DNA of 10,943 nucleotides from Archangium sp. (GTDB taxonomy: Bacteria; Myxococcota; Myxococcia; Myxococcales; Myxococcaceae): contig JAEUJR010000179.1 of the NCBI GenBank assembly GCA_016793585.1, forward strand, positions 1 through 10,943, read 5' to 3'. The stretch's first letter is position 1. Each line of letters begins with the position of its first letter. The translations under genes and the position numbers were made by a program. A model generated the notes under the pieces. That model was not told where the DNA came from, ran no database searches, and saw nothing but the letters and a program-made list of their open reading frames with translations. Of this stretch, positions 1-6,591 are shown piece by piece.

Positions 1-323
1 TCCGACTTGCCGACGCCCGCGAAGACGACCTTGCGAACGTCTCCACCGACGCGCCGCACGCGCTCGAGCTCACCGACCGAGACGATGTCGAAGCCCGAGC
101 CGCCCTTCGCGAACAGCTTCAGCACCGCGAGGTTGCTGCACGCCTTCACCGAGTAGCAGACGAGCGTGGGCTGCTCGGCGAACGACTGCTGCACGACACC
201 GAGGTGCCGCGTGAGCGTGGCCGTCGAGTACACGTACGTGGGTGTGCCGACCTCGGCCGCGATGCGCGAGAGCGGAACCCCTTCGCAGTGCATGGCGCCG
301 TCGATGACGTCGAAGTGGTTCAC
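1..323 (-). CDS. lysA: Diaminopimelate decarboxylase, N-terminal part (cut by window edge)
   Basis: The visible 107 residues read as the start of a PLP-dependent meso-diaminopimelate decarboxylase, the cytoplasmic enzyme that makes lysine in the last step of the DAP pathway. Residues 27-33 (TPTYVYS) and 57-64 (YSVKACSN) match the family; Lys60 is in the position of the lysine that forms the Schiff base with PLP. Residues 74-86 ([13 protein letters not shown]) and 102-106 (AGVGK) are further family blocks. The family usually has Asn after the 'VKA' triplet; here it is Cys62. I chose the GTG at 323 because GGGAG lies five bases upstream and the protein begins, as usual, just before the 'DG..HCEGVPL' segment. 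The start overlaps the stop of the upstream lipoprotein gene (GTGA), so translation is probably coupled. The C-terminal three quarters lie outside the window. Confidence 0.93.
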   Translation of the reverse strand, partial: MNHFDVIDGAMHCEGVPLSRIAAEVGTPTYVYSTATLTRHLGVVQQSFAEQPTLVCYSVKACSNLAVLKLFAKGGSGFDIVSVGELERVRRVGGDVRKVVFAGVGKS

Positions 324-460
324 TTCGGCTCCCGGCAGCACCCGGCGTCGGGCACCTCGTCAGGCACAGGAGCCGTGGCTTCCAGGGGAGCCCGCGGTGG
401 TCCTTTGATCCCGCAGGCGGAGAGCACCAACACACCGAGACAGATGACGCGTCGCAACAC
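320..460 (-). CDS. Small LptM/LppL-type lipoprotein upstream of lysA
   Basis: A 46-residue reading frame begins at a GTG with AGGG eight bases upstream. It encodes a short basic n-region (MLRR), a hydrophobic stretch (residues 5-14) and a lipobox LSAC with the lipidated cysteine at residue 16. Directly after it comes GIKGPPRAP, which fits the 'CG-K-GP---P' signature of the small lipoproteins known as LptM (YifL) in E. coli and LppL next to lysA in pseudomonads. The family is short and sits in the outer membrane; E. coli LptM assists the LPS-export complex LptD/LptE. The rest is a Pro/Ala/acidic tail ending in a Cys-Cys pair. Its TGA overlaps the lysA GTG, and the SRPBCC-like gene ends 39 bases upstream, so the three probably form one operon. 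An in-frame GTG at 469 is possible but has poorer ribosome-binding spacing. The LPS role is inferred from family resemblance only. Confidence 0.8.
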   Translation of the reverse strand: MLRRVICLGVLVLSACGIKGPPRAPLEATAPVPDEVPDAGCCREPK

Positions 461-499
461 GCGGCGCACCCTGCCGGGAAGGCGCAGGCGCTTCAAGCC

Positions 500-1045
500 T
501 CAACGCGCGGAGGCCACGCACTTCGTCTCGAGCTGCTCGAGGCCCTTCACCAGGTCGGGCCCGATGCGCTTCTCGAGATTCGCGATCGGCCACAAGAGCC
601 GCGGCAGGCCACTGAGCGGAGCCGACAGCACGTACTCGACCTCGGTCGACCCGCCGCGCTCGCGCAAGTGGTACTCGATGCTCGAGGTGATGGAGCCGAA
701 CCGTCCTGTGTTGTGGTGCTCCAACCGAACGGAGCTGTCGGTCACCTCGACGATGGTGGTGCGCGCCGAGCTCGTGCTGTCTTTGCGCTCCATCCACGCG
801 CCGACGCCGGTTGTGACGGGTGCGAAGGTGAAGGTCGGCGGGTCGTGGGGATCGGCGAAGTGAAGCTGCCAGCCATCCATCACCTTCACGTCGACGAGGC
901 AGGGCCGAATCGCGGCAACCGGCGCAGCCATGGTGCGCGAGCGGCTCAATCGATAGCTGTTCGGCTGCACCGCATAGAGAATGGAAATGGCTGCGACGAC
1001 CAGGAGCAGCAGACCGCCCGCAATCATCGAGGCTGTTCGGAGCAC
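500..1045 (-). CDS. Membrane-anchored SRPBCC-like (START/polyketide-cyclase fold) protein
   Basis: This 181-residue protein has one N-terminal transmembrane segment (about residues 7-25, MIAGGLLLLVVAAISILYA) followed by YRLSRSRTMAAPVAAI, the typical 'V.RS..I.AP...V' opening of SRPBCC-family proteins. The remaining alternating beta-rich sequence, with a C-terminal amphipathic helix (about 155-174, NLEKRIGPDLVKGLEQLETK), also fits that fold, which makes a hydrophobic ligand pocket. The ligand is unknown. The GTG at 1045 is chosen because AAAGGA lies five bases upstream; the frame stays open to an ATG at 1186, but that extension is not protein-like and enters the intergenic region. It is the first gene of the probable operon with the small lipoprotein and lysA and is divergent from the gene at 1231. 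The fold assignment is fairly good; no specific function can be given. Confidence 0.75.
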   Translation of the reverse strand: MLRTASMIAGGLLLLVVAAISILYAVQPNSYRLSRSRTMAAPVAAIRPCLVDVKVMDGWQLHFADPHDPPTFTFAPVTTGVGAWMERKDSTSSARTTIVEVTDSSVRLEHHNTGRFGSITSSIEYHLRERGGSTEVEYVLSAPLSGLPRLLWPIANLEKRIGPDLVKGLEQLETKCVASAR

Positions 1046-1230
1046 GTCTTTCCTTTCGCAACCAGCTGATCTCCCTACCCTCTTAGGCCGTTTCGTCAAA
1101 CCCCGAAACACGCCCGAAAATACTGGTGCACACAGGTGGTGGGTCTTGGGTCTACCCCGCACCTGAGGGCGGTTCACCTCTCCCACACCACTTCACCGCC
1201 GCTTCGAGCGGCATCACCTGGAGCTTCCAG
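1046..1230. promoter_or_regulatory. Divergent intergenic region, presumed to hold both promoters
   Basis: These 185 bases separate two divergently transcribed genes, so promoters for both must lie here or nearby. The only sigma70-like element I can point to is TTGACG on the minus strand (1099-1094), but the best matching minus-10 (TAGGGA, 1077-1072, 16-base spacer) is weak. Ribosome-binding sites are clear: AAAGGA ahead of the minus-strand GTG and GGAG (1220-1223) seven bases ahead of the plus-strand ATG. No convincing operator was seen. Confidence 0.3.
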
Positions 1231-3543
1231 ATGGGCGTTCTTTTGCTTCTCGTCGGCGTCGCGGTTCTCGCGTTCGGCCTGTTTCAGCACCTGAAGGGCA
1301 AGCGCATTCTGGCGGCGCCCTTCAAGAAGACCGGTGAGCTCGCCAAGAACCCGACCAGCACCGATCCCAAGGGCGCGATGTCGACCGAAGGCAAGGTCGT
1401 CGCTCCGGCGCAGCAGCTGCTCTCGCCCTGCACGAAGCAGCCGTGCCTCGCCTACGAGGTGAAGGTCGAGCGCCTGTGGGAGAAGATCGAGACCACGCAG
1501 GACGGGACGAAGACGGTCACCGGCTCGGACACCCTCGACACCGTGAAGGGCGGCGCGATCTTCGGCGTCGACGACGGCTCGGGCGCGATTCAGATCGACG
1601 TCACCAAGGGCGCCGACTTCGACAACTACAAGGACGGCTTCAAGAAGGAGCTCAACGGCCGTGGCTGGGCCTCGCAGATTCAGTTCGGCGAGATGTCGTT
1701 CGACGTGCCCGTCATCAGCGACTCCGAGAAGTACACCATCGGCTTCAAGGCGACCGAGAAGTACGTGCCGGTCGAAGGCAGCCTGTTCGTGCTTGGCAAG
1801 ATCGAGGGCGGCAAGATCGTCAAGCCGGGCTGGCGCTCGCTGATGACCAGCGCGAAGGGCCGTGACGGCCTCATCGGCAGCATCAACAAGAAGAAGAAGT
1901 TCTCGTTCATCGGAGGCGGCGTCGCGGCGGTGCTGTCGGTGCCCCTGATGATCTTCGGGCCGTCGGTGAGCGACTCGGGCCCGTCTGACCCGAACCACGT
2001 CTTCGGCGGCATGTGCGCCTCGACGCTGACGGGCGCGGTCGCGAAGTGCAACGAGAGCGTGTCGACCGAAGCGGGCGAGACGTTCACCTGGACCGTCACC
2101 CGCAAGGACACCTACGACTTCACGGTCTCGCCTGCGGCGGGCAAGAAGATCCAGCTCGACCCCATCGTTCAGATCGAAGACGCGTCGGGCAACCTGCTGC
2201 TCGACATGGACTCGCCCGAGACGGGCAAGCCGGCGAAGGGCAGCCTCGAGCTCGAGCCCGGCGTCTACACGGTGAAGGTGACCGATCGGTACAACACGAC
2301 GGTGAAGGGTGGCCTGTCGTTCGACCTCGAGATCGCCGAGCAGCACCCTGAAGTGAAGCCGGCCGCGAAGCCTGCCGCCGTCGCCGCTGCTGCGAAGGCC
2401 GCTCCGAAGCTGTCGCGTCAGGAGAAGCTCAAGCAGAAGGTCGCCGAGTACAAGGCCCGCAAGGCCGGGCTCGCCGCGCCGGTCGCCGAAGAGATCGCCG
2501 TCGCCGAGGAGCCGGCCGCTGAAGAGGTCGTCGCCGAGGCCGCCGTCGTCGAGCCCGTGGCCGAGGAGCCGGTGAAGGTCGCTCCGCCCGCCGACCCGTT
2601 CGCGATTCGTGCCGGCGTCGCCTCGTGCAACCTGCCCTCGAACGGCTCGTGCACCGAGTACGCCTCGCACAACGACGCGGCGAAGAAGGGCTGCGAGATG
2701 TTCAAGGGCGAGTACGCGAAGAGCGCCTGCCCGCGTGAGAACGTCGTCGCAGCGTGCTCGATGAACTCGGGTGACGTGAACATGCTCTACGCCGGTGGCC
2801 CGATGGGGCTGTCGCGCAAGACGGCCGGCATGATGTGCCCGAAGAACATGGGCACGCTCGCCCTCGCCCCCGAGGCGGTCGAAGAGGTGAAGCCCACGAA
2901 GATCGTCGCGCTCGAGCCTGTCGTGCTGCCCGAGCCTGCGCCGGTCGCGAAGGCCGAAGTCGCCGCGCCGGTCGCCGCCCCTGTCGTCGCTGAAGAGGCC
3001 GAGCTCGAAATCACCGCGAAGAACCTGTCTGCCCTGGCCGTCGAGATGAACGAGACCTGCGCCTCGCACCACTGCGCCCGCGGCTTCGCGTACATCTTCA
3101 CCAACCTCTCGTGCGACAAGTCGGCGCGCTGGTGCCAGCTCGACCTGACGGCCGTGGAGCGCAACTCGAACAAGCCCTACGTCGCCACCCTGCCCTTCAC
3201 GCCGGCTGGCAAGACCCGCTCGGCCTTCGATGCCGCCACCGCCGAAGCCATTCGCGCCTTCGAGATCGCGCCGAAGTCGGGCCGCCTCGCCGCTGTCGTG
3301 ATGAACGCGCCCGCGTCGAAGAAGCCCGCCGCTGCCGTCGCCGTCGCTGCCAAGCCGGCCGTCGTCGCAGAGCCGATGGTGAAGAAGACGCAGCCCGTCG
3401 CCACCCGCACCGTCGCCGTCGCTCCCGCCCCTGCGCCGAAGCCGGCTCCGGTGGTCGCTGCTCCCGCGCCGGCTCCCGTGAAGGCGTCGAAGGCCGCTCC
3501 CGCGCCGGTGATTCAGCGCGCGAACAAGAACATGGCCGATTGA
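1231..3543 (+). CDS. Two-helix membrane protein with BAM/GIDE-like segment and cysteine-paired exported tail
   Basis: The 770-residue protein starts at an ATG with GGAG seven bases upstream, directly opening a hydrophobic helix (residues 2-18). Residues 50-215 (EGKVVAPAQQLLSPCTKQPCLAYEV, then a beta-rich stretch) resemble the BAM (beside-a-membrane)/GIDE-like domain that lies between two helices in the mitochondrial E3 ligase MUL1; no RING finger is present here. A second helix is at about 224-243. Basic residues flank both helices on the loop side (QHLKGKR, NKKKK), so the BAM-like part is probably cytoplasmic and the tail exported. Residues 260-370 look like a PPC-type beta-sandwich with C262/C273. 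Next come an Ala/basic/Glu linker, a module with six cysteines (460-545), another linker, a module with four cysteines (590-692), and an Ala/Pro/Val tail. I see no catalytic signature. The domain names are by eye; function is unknown. Confidence 0.88.
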   Translation: MGVLLLLVGVAVLAFGLFQHLKGKRILAAPFKKTGELAKNPTSTDPKGAMSTEGKVVAPAQQLLSPCTKQPCLAYEVKVERLWEKIETTQDGTKTVTGSDTLDTVKGGAIFGVDDGSGAIQIDVTKGADFDNYKDGFKKELNGRGWASQIQFGEMSFDVPVISDSEKYTIGFKATEKYVPVEGSLFVLGKIEGGKIVKPGWRSLMTSAKGRDGLIGSINKKKKFSFIGGGVAAVLSVPLMIFGPSVSDSGPSDPNHVFGGMCASTLTGAVAKCNESVSTEAGETFTWTVTRKDTYDFTVSPAAGKKIQLDPIVQIEDASGNLLLDMDSPETGKPAKGSLELEPGVYTVKVTDRYNTTVKGGLSFDLEIAEQHPEVKPAAKPAAVAAAAKAAPKLSRQEKLKQKVAEYKARKAGLAAPVAEEIAVAEEPAAEEVVAEAAVVEPVAEEPVKVAPPADPFAIRAGVASCNLPSNGSCTEYASHNDAAKKGCEMFKGEYAKSACPRENVVAACSMNSGDVNMLYAGGPMGLSRKTAGMMCPKNMGTLALAPEAVEEVKPTKIVALEPVVLPEPAPVAKAEVAAPVAAPVVAEEAELEITAKNLSALAVEMNETCASHHCARGFAYIFTNLSCDKSARWCQLDLTAVERNSNKPYVATLPFTPAGKTRSAFDAATAEAIRAFEIAPKSGRLAAVVMNAPASKKPAAAVAVAAKPAVVAEPMVKKTQPVATRTVAVAPAPAPKPAPVVAAPAPAPVKASKAAPAPVIQRANKNMAD
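2356..2595 (+). repeat. Low-complexity Ala/Lys then Ala/Val/Glu linker inside the membrane protein gene
   Basis: This part of the gene at 1231 is built of degenerate reiterations of short units such as gtcgccgaggag. It encodes an Ala-rich stretch, a basic, probably helical segment (residues about 394-412, with SRQEKLKQK) and then an acidic Val/Ala/Glu run (about 417-449). It separates the beta-sandwich from the six-cysteine module and is best read as a spacer. It is an imperfect repeat, not an exact tandem array. Confidence 0.5.
3307..3510 (+). repeat. Low-complexity Ala/Pro/Val/Lys tail of the membrane protein gene
   Basis: The last 70 or so codons of the gene at 1231 are dominated by Ala, Pro, Val and Lys with PAPAP-type repeats (residues about 693-760). 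The composition resembles periplasm-spanning or cell-wall-associated tails. It ends with a short non-repetitive basic/polar stretch (IQRANKNMAD). No defined domain is visible. Confidence 0.5.
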
Positions 3544-3602
3544 TTTTCGTAGTCCCCTGACCGCGCTCGCGCCGATCGAACCGGGCCGGCGATGCAGTGC
3601 GG

Positions 3603-3645
3603 ACGAGAGGCCTGGCTCCTCACGGAGTCGGGCCTTTCGTGTTTT
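3603..3645 (+). terminator. Strong rho-independent terminator or leader hairpin
   Basis: Bases 3603-3619 and 3624-3640 pair over 17 positions (with three G-U wobbles) around a TCAC loop, and GTTTT follows directly. It lies 60 bases after the stop of the gene at 1231 and reads in the same direction, so the simplest role is that gene's terminator. The ceramidase-like gene starts only 18 bases after the last T, and that gap holds its ribosome-binding site. There is therefore no room for a separate promoter behind the hairpin, so it may also act on the downstream gene. Confidence 0.85.
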
Positions 3646-3663
3646 CGGAGTAAGGGTGCGCCC

Positions 3664-4935
3664 GTGACGAAACGCCGCGTGCTCGGAGTGCTGGTGATTG
3701 CCCTCGTGGGCGCGTTCGCGTTCGCGTCGGCTGATCGCTGCGGGCAGTGGCCGTCGTCGGAGCCGGTGATGGCGATGGTCGCGCGTGGCAGCGGGTCGAT
3801 GTCGCTGGGCGCGGCGAAGGTGGCGGTCGTGCTGCCAGGAGCGGTGACGGTTGGGGGCTATGGCCCGCTGCGCTCCTCGGCCACCAGTGGAGATGCCGTC
3901 TACGCGCGCGCGACGATCGTCGAGGCAGGTGGAACGAAGGTCGCGCTGGTGTCGCTCGAGGTGTTGCTGCTGACGCAGCCGCTGGTGACGGCGATTCGTG
4001 AAGGGTCGGAGCTGCCGGTGTTCGTGACGGCGACGCACACGCACTCGTCCCTCGGGCAGTTCGACCGCAGGCCGGCGAGCCAGGTGGCGGCGCTCGGCGC
4101 CTTCGACGAACGGGTCGAGGCTGCGCTCGTGACGGCTGCTCGTTCGGCCCTCGCCGAGGCGAAGAAGCAGGTCGTTCCCGTCACGATGGAGGTCCGCTCG
4201 TTCAGCACCTCGTCGTTCGTGCGCGCGCGCAGCGGAGACGGCGTCGACACGCGCGGGCTCGAGCTGTCGTTCATGAAGGCCGAAGGTGGTCGCGTCGCGC
4301 GATGGCTGTTGCTGGCCGCGCACCCGACGCTCGCGCCCCGGCATGGAGATTCGTTCGACACCGACTGGCCCGGCCTGCTCGCAGAAGACGGCGAGGGTGT
4401 GACGCTCGTGCTCCAGACCTCGGTGGGCAACGCGTCGGTGAACAGAGACGTCGCGCCGACCGAGAGCGCGGTGGTGACGCAGGTGAAAGAGGCGCTCACG
4501 CATTCGGTGAAGGTCGAAGGCTGTGAGCCGACGTTGAGCCTCGCGACGGCGCACACCGCCCTGCCCCGCCCCGATGGATCGCGGCTGGCGCCCTGGCCGT
4601 TCCGCGCAGCAGCCGACAACGCGTTGTGTGCCTCGGCAGAGATGGAGGTCGAGGTTTCGATGCTGCGGCTCGGCTGCGTGTCGCTGCTCGCGTTGCCGGT
4701 AGAGCCGTCGTTTGCGACAGCGCAACAGCTCGAGGCGATGACCGGAGCGACGCGCGTGCTGGCGTTGGCGAATGGCTACGTCGGGTATCTCGAGCCCGCA
4801 GACGTCGTGCGCAATCGGCTGGGCGAAGCGAAGCGCCAGTGGTTCGGGCCGGAGCTGTTCGACTGGCTCTCTCCCGCGAGCGCGCTGGTGGCGAAGACGT
4901 CGCTTCCGAAGGGGCCGCATGTCGAAGGCCAGTGA
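3664..4935 (+). CDS. Neutral/alkaline ceramidase-like exported zinc hydrolase (short form)
   Basis: The 423-residue protein has an N-terminal signal or anchor (residues 6-22 after MTKRR). Its body follows the catalytic domain of neutral/alkaline non-lysosomal ceramidases, enzymes that hydrolyse the N-acyl bond of ceramide. Visible matches: GGYGPL (64-69); THTHS (124-128), with the first zinc-ligand histidines; AHP (219-221), with a probable second ligand at His220; DTDWPG (232-237); VGNASVN (254-260), where Ser258 fits the catalytic serine; VEPS (346-349), where Glu347 fits the third ligand; and NGYVGYLE (370-377), for the zinc tyrosine. Family members are usually well over 600 residues; this one lacks the C-terminal Ig-like domain. 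The GTG is chosen because AAGGG lies seven bases upstream; the in-frame ATG at 3592 would put the hairpin inside the coding region. It overlaps the next gene by 17 bases. The substrate is not proven; this family also includes many uncharacterised short bacterial members. Confidence 0.8.
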   Translation: MTKRRVLGVLVIALVGAFAFASADRCGQWPSSEPVMAMVARGSGSMSLGAAKVAVVLPGAVTVGGYGPLRSSATSGDAVYARATIVEAGGTKVALVSLEVLLLTQPLVTAIREGSELPVFVTATHTHSSLGQFDRRPASQVAALGAFDERVEAALVTAARSALAEAKKQVVPVTMEVRSFSTSSFVRARSGDGVDTRGLELSFMKAEGGRVARWLLLAAHPTLAPRHGDSFDTDWPGLLAEDGEGVTLVLQTSVGNASVNRDVAPTESAVVTQVKEALTHSVKVEGCEPTLSLATAHTALPRPDGSRLAPWPFRAAADNALCASAEMEVEVSMLRLGCVSLLALPVEPSFATAQQLEAMTGATRVLALANGYVGYLEPADVVRNRLGEAKRQWFGPELFDWLSPASALVAKTSLPKGPHVEGQ

Positions 4936-5389
4936 AGACGCGCGGGCGCTCGTGGCGAAGACGACGCTGGCCACGCTGGCGACGATCTCCGATGACGGCT
5001 CGCCGCTCGCGACACTGGTGGCAACCGCTGACGACGGCGCGGGACGTCCACTCTTTCTCCTCTCCGGGCTCTCGGAGCACACGAAGAACCTGAAGCAGCG
5101 GCCGTCGGCGTCGGTGCTCTTCGTCGCGTCGGAGCACGGCCCGTCGAGCGTGATGGATCGCCTGCGCGTGACGTTGACCGGTGAGCTGCGCTGGCTCGAC
5201 GGTGACGACGCCGCACGCGCGAAACAGCGCTTCCTCGAGCATCACCCCGACGCCGTGCAGTACGCGGCGCTCCCCGACTTCAGGGCCGCGACGCTCGACG
5301 TGAATACGATTCGGTACGTGGGCGGCTTCGCGAGAGCGTCGACACTGCGCCTCGAGGACTACTTCGGCTACTCGCAAACCAGCGAGTAG
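4919..5389 (+). CDS. FMN-binding split-barrel protein, HugZ/pyridoxamine-phosphate-oxidase-like
   Basis: This 156-residue cytoplasmic protein follows the pattern of small PPOX/HugZ-like flavin proteins. It has an N-terminal helix, then beta strands TLATLATISDDGSPLATLVATA (residues 16-37), GRPLFLLSGLSEHTKNLKQRPSASVLF (42-68), RVTLTGELRWL (83-93), a helix with RFLEHHPDA (104-112) and the C-terminal DFRAATLDVNTIRYVGGFARA (120-140), which is characteristic of the HugZ-like group. Some members bind heme and break it down; others use FMN or F420. Which applies here cannot be read from the sequence. The ATG has AAGGGG five bases upstream, inside the last codons of the ceramidase-like gene, so the two are probably co-translated. 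Its 3' end overlaps the convergent lipoprotein gene by 22 bases. Confidence 0.85.
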   Translation: MSKASEDARALVAKTTLATLATISDDGSPLATLVATADDGAGRPLFLLSGLSEHTKNLKQRPSASVLFVASEHGPSSVMDRLRVTLTGELRWLDGDDAARAKQRFLEHHPDAVQYAALPDFRAATLDVNTIRYVGGFARASTLRLEDYFGYSQTSE

Positions 5390-6483
5390 CTCACGCCACC
5401 ATCCAACGGGCCCCTTGCAATTCTGCAGAGCAGCCCGTTGCTCAGCGCCGCGCGATGTCGCGCCAGGCCCCATTCACGAGCGATGGAGCCAACCGCGCTA
5501 CGAACGACCTGGTTGTCAGACATGACCGCCAACGCCTCGCCTCCATCGATCTGCAGTCCGAGAACGACCGGGGCTGACGGGCTGTCTACAAACACTTCGG
5601 GAATCGGGACGACTTGGCCGAGTTCGGTGTCATCTCGCAACACGAGGCCCCCGTCGTCGACAAGCGTTGCAACCTGAATACGAGATGCTTCGAATGGCGC
5701 TCGTGGATCTCGAGCGACCCAACTCAAGAAACTCCGGCTCGAAACGAACCCTTGCACGGGCACAGCAGTAACTGCCACCGTCGAGTGGCGAACCGTTCCA
5801 TCCACTTCGAACTCGGAGAGAAACACACGCCACTGGGCGATGTTTCCTGGAAGCAGTGAAGTTGAATACGCCGCAAGCGAGCTCGAAGGAACCCAGCCAA
5901 AGTCGTCCGACCCCGGCAAGCAATGCCTGCCGAGGAGCCTTCCTCCTGAGAAGAAGAAGAGCCTTGAGGCCCCGCAGCCATCTGCGCACAGGCCGGGAAG
6001 AAACATGGCTGAATTCGAAGCAAGTCGAGCCACTTCAGCAGGCGCGCTGACAGAAGTGCAGTCGGCAACCCTCACTCCTGAGTCCTCGCCGAACAGGTCG
6101 ACCCTCGTCTCGACGCCATCGGGCGTTGCGGACGAGACGATAGAGGGAGCAACGATGCTCAGGATGTGTACGCGTTGTGATCTTTGAACTGGCAACTCGC
6201 GCGAGAGCCGCTCTCCAAAGCTGCAGCTGTCAACAAGTGAGTAGGTATTCGTGCCACCGTCGGTTGCGACGATCAGCCAGGCAGCGGCCCCGCCCGGCTC
6301 TTCCACGCTGAACGCCGCAACACTGGAGCTGACCCCAACCGACTCATGAATTGATATCGCAAGAGGCCCTGCATCGACACAGTGAGCGCCCCGCTGTGCA
6401 CCAGCGTCCACCGCAACTGGAGCACGGCAAGAGCAACCGCAGGCGGCCAGAAGGGCGGCCGAGGCCAACGAAGAAAGCCGCAC
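5368..6483 (-). CDS. Unrecognised secreted lipoprotein, beta-rich
   Basis: From the GTG at 6483 the protein has 371 residues. It begins VRLSSLASAALLAACGCSC, a short lipoprotein signal with lipobox LAAC (Cys15), followed by an Ala/Asp/Gly linker. The rest is rich in beta-strand-like and Gly/Asp turn segments, for example GGAAAWLIVATDGGTNTYSLV, SRLFFFSGGRLLGRHCLPG and VVLGLQIDGGEALAVMSDNQVV. That rhythm could be a beta-propeller or another surface beta protein, but I recognise no family. Several scattered cysteines suggest disulfides. GTG 6483 is preferred because AAGAGA lies a few bases upstream; GTG 6510 adds nine residues (MSACTQETK) and gives a more usual signal length. Base composition is lower in GC than the flanks, which suggests recent arrival or relaxed selection. 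It overlaps the convergent PPOX-like gene by 22 bases. Confidence 0.7.
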   Translation of the reverse strand: MRLSSLASAALLAACGCSCRAPVAVDAGAQRGAHCVDAGPLAISIHESVGVSSSVAAFSVEEPGGAAAWLIVATDGGTNTYSLVDSCSFGERLSRELPVQRSQRVHILSIVAPSIVSSATPDGVETRVDLFGEDSGVRVADCTSVSAPAEVARLASNSAMFLPGLCADGCGASRLFFFSGGRLLGRHCLPGSDDFGWVPSSSLAAYSTSLLPGNIAQWRVFLSEFEVDGTVRHSTVAVTAVPVQGFVSSRSFLSWVARDPRAPFEASRIQVATLVDDGGLVLRDDTELGQVVPIPEVFVDSPSAPVVLGLQIDGGEALAVMSDNQVVRSAVGSIAREWGLARHRAALSNGLLCRIARGPLDGGVSYSLVCE

Positions 6484-6591
6484 CTTAGTCTCTTGTGTAC
6501 AAGCGGACACTCGGGCTCGGAACTGGCAGCGTTCGGTCGAACGCGTTCACGGTGCCTGCAAGGCAGGTCGAAGTCCAGTGGAGCGCCGCAG

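Noticed and set aside
1072..1099. Possible sigma70 promoter on the minus strand (TTGACG, then TAGGGA)
   Set aside because: The minus-35 is fair but the minus-10 agrees at only few positions; not strong enough for its own entry.
2356..2595. Short reiterated units as a CRISPR array or tandem repeat locus
   Set aside because: The units are imperfect, in frame, and encode an Ala/Val/Glu linker; there is no constant repeat with unique spacers.
3592..3663. ATG at 3592 as start of the ceramidase-like gene
   Set aside because: It would place the terminator hairpin inside the coding sequence and add residues with no signal-peptide character; GTG 3664 has AAGGG at good spacing and begins a normal signal.
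1174..5082. A 3.9-kb open frame on the minus strand (1302 codons) spanning three plus-strand genes
   Set aside because: It runs antisense to clearly protein-like genes and its translation is a low-complexity Arg/Leu/His/Gly mix. Such frames arise from the third-position GC bias of GC-rich genes.
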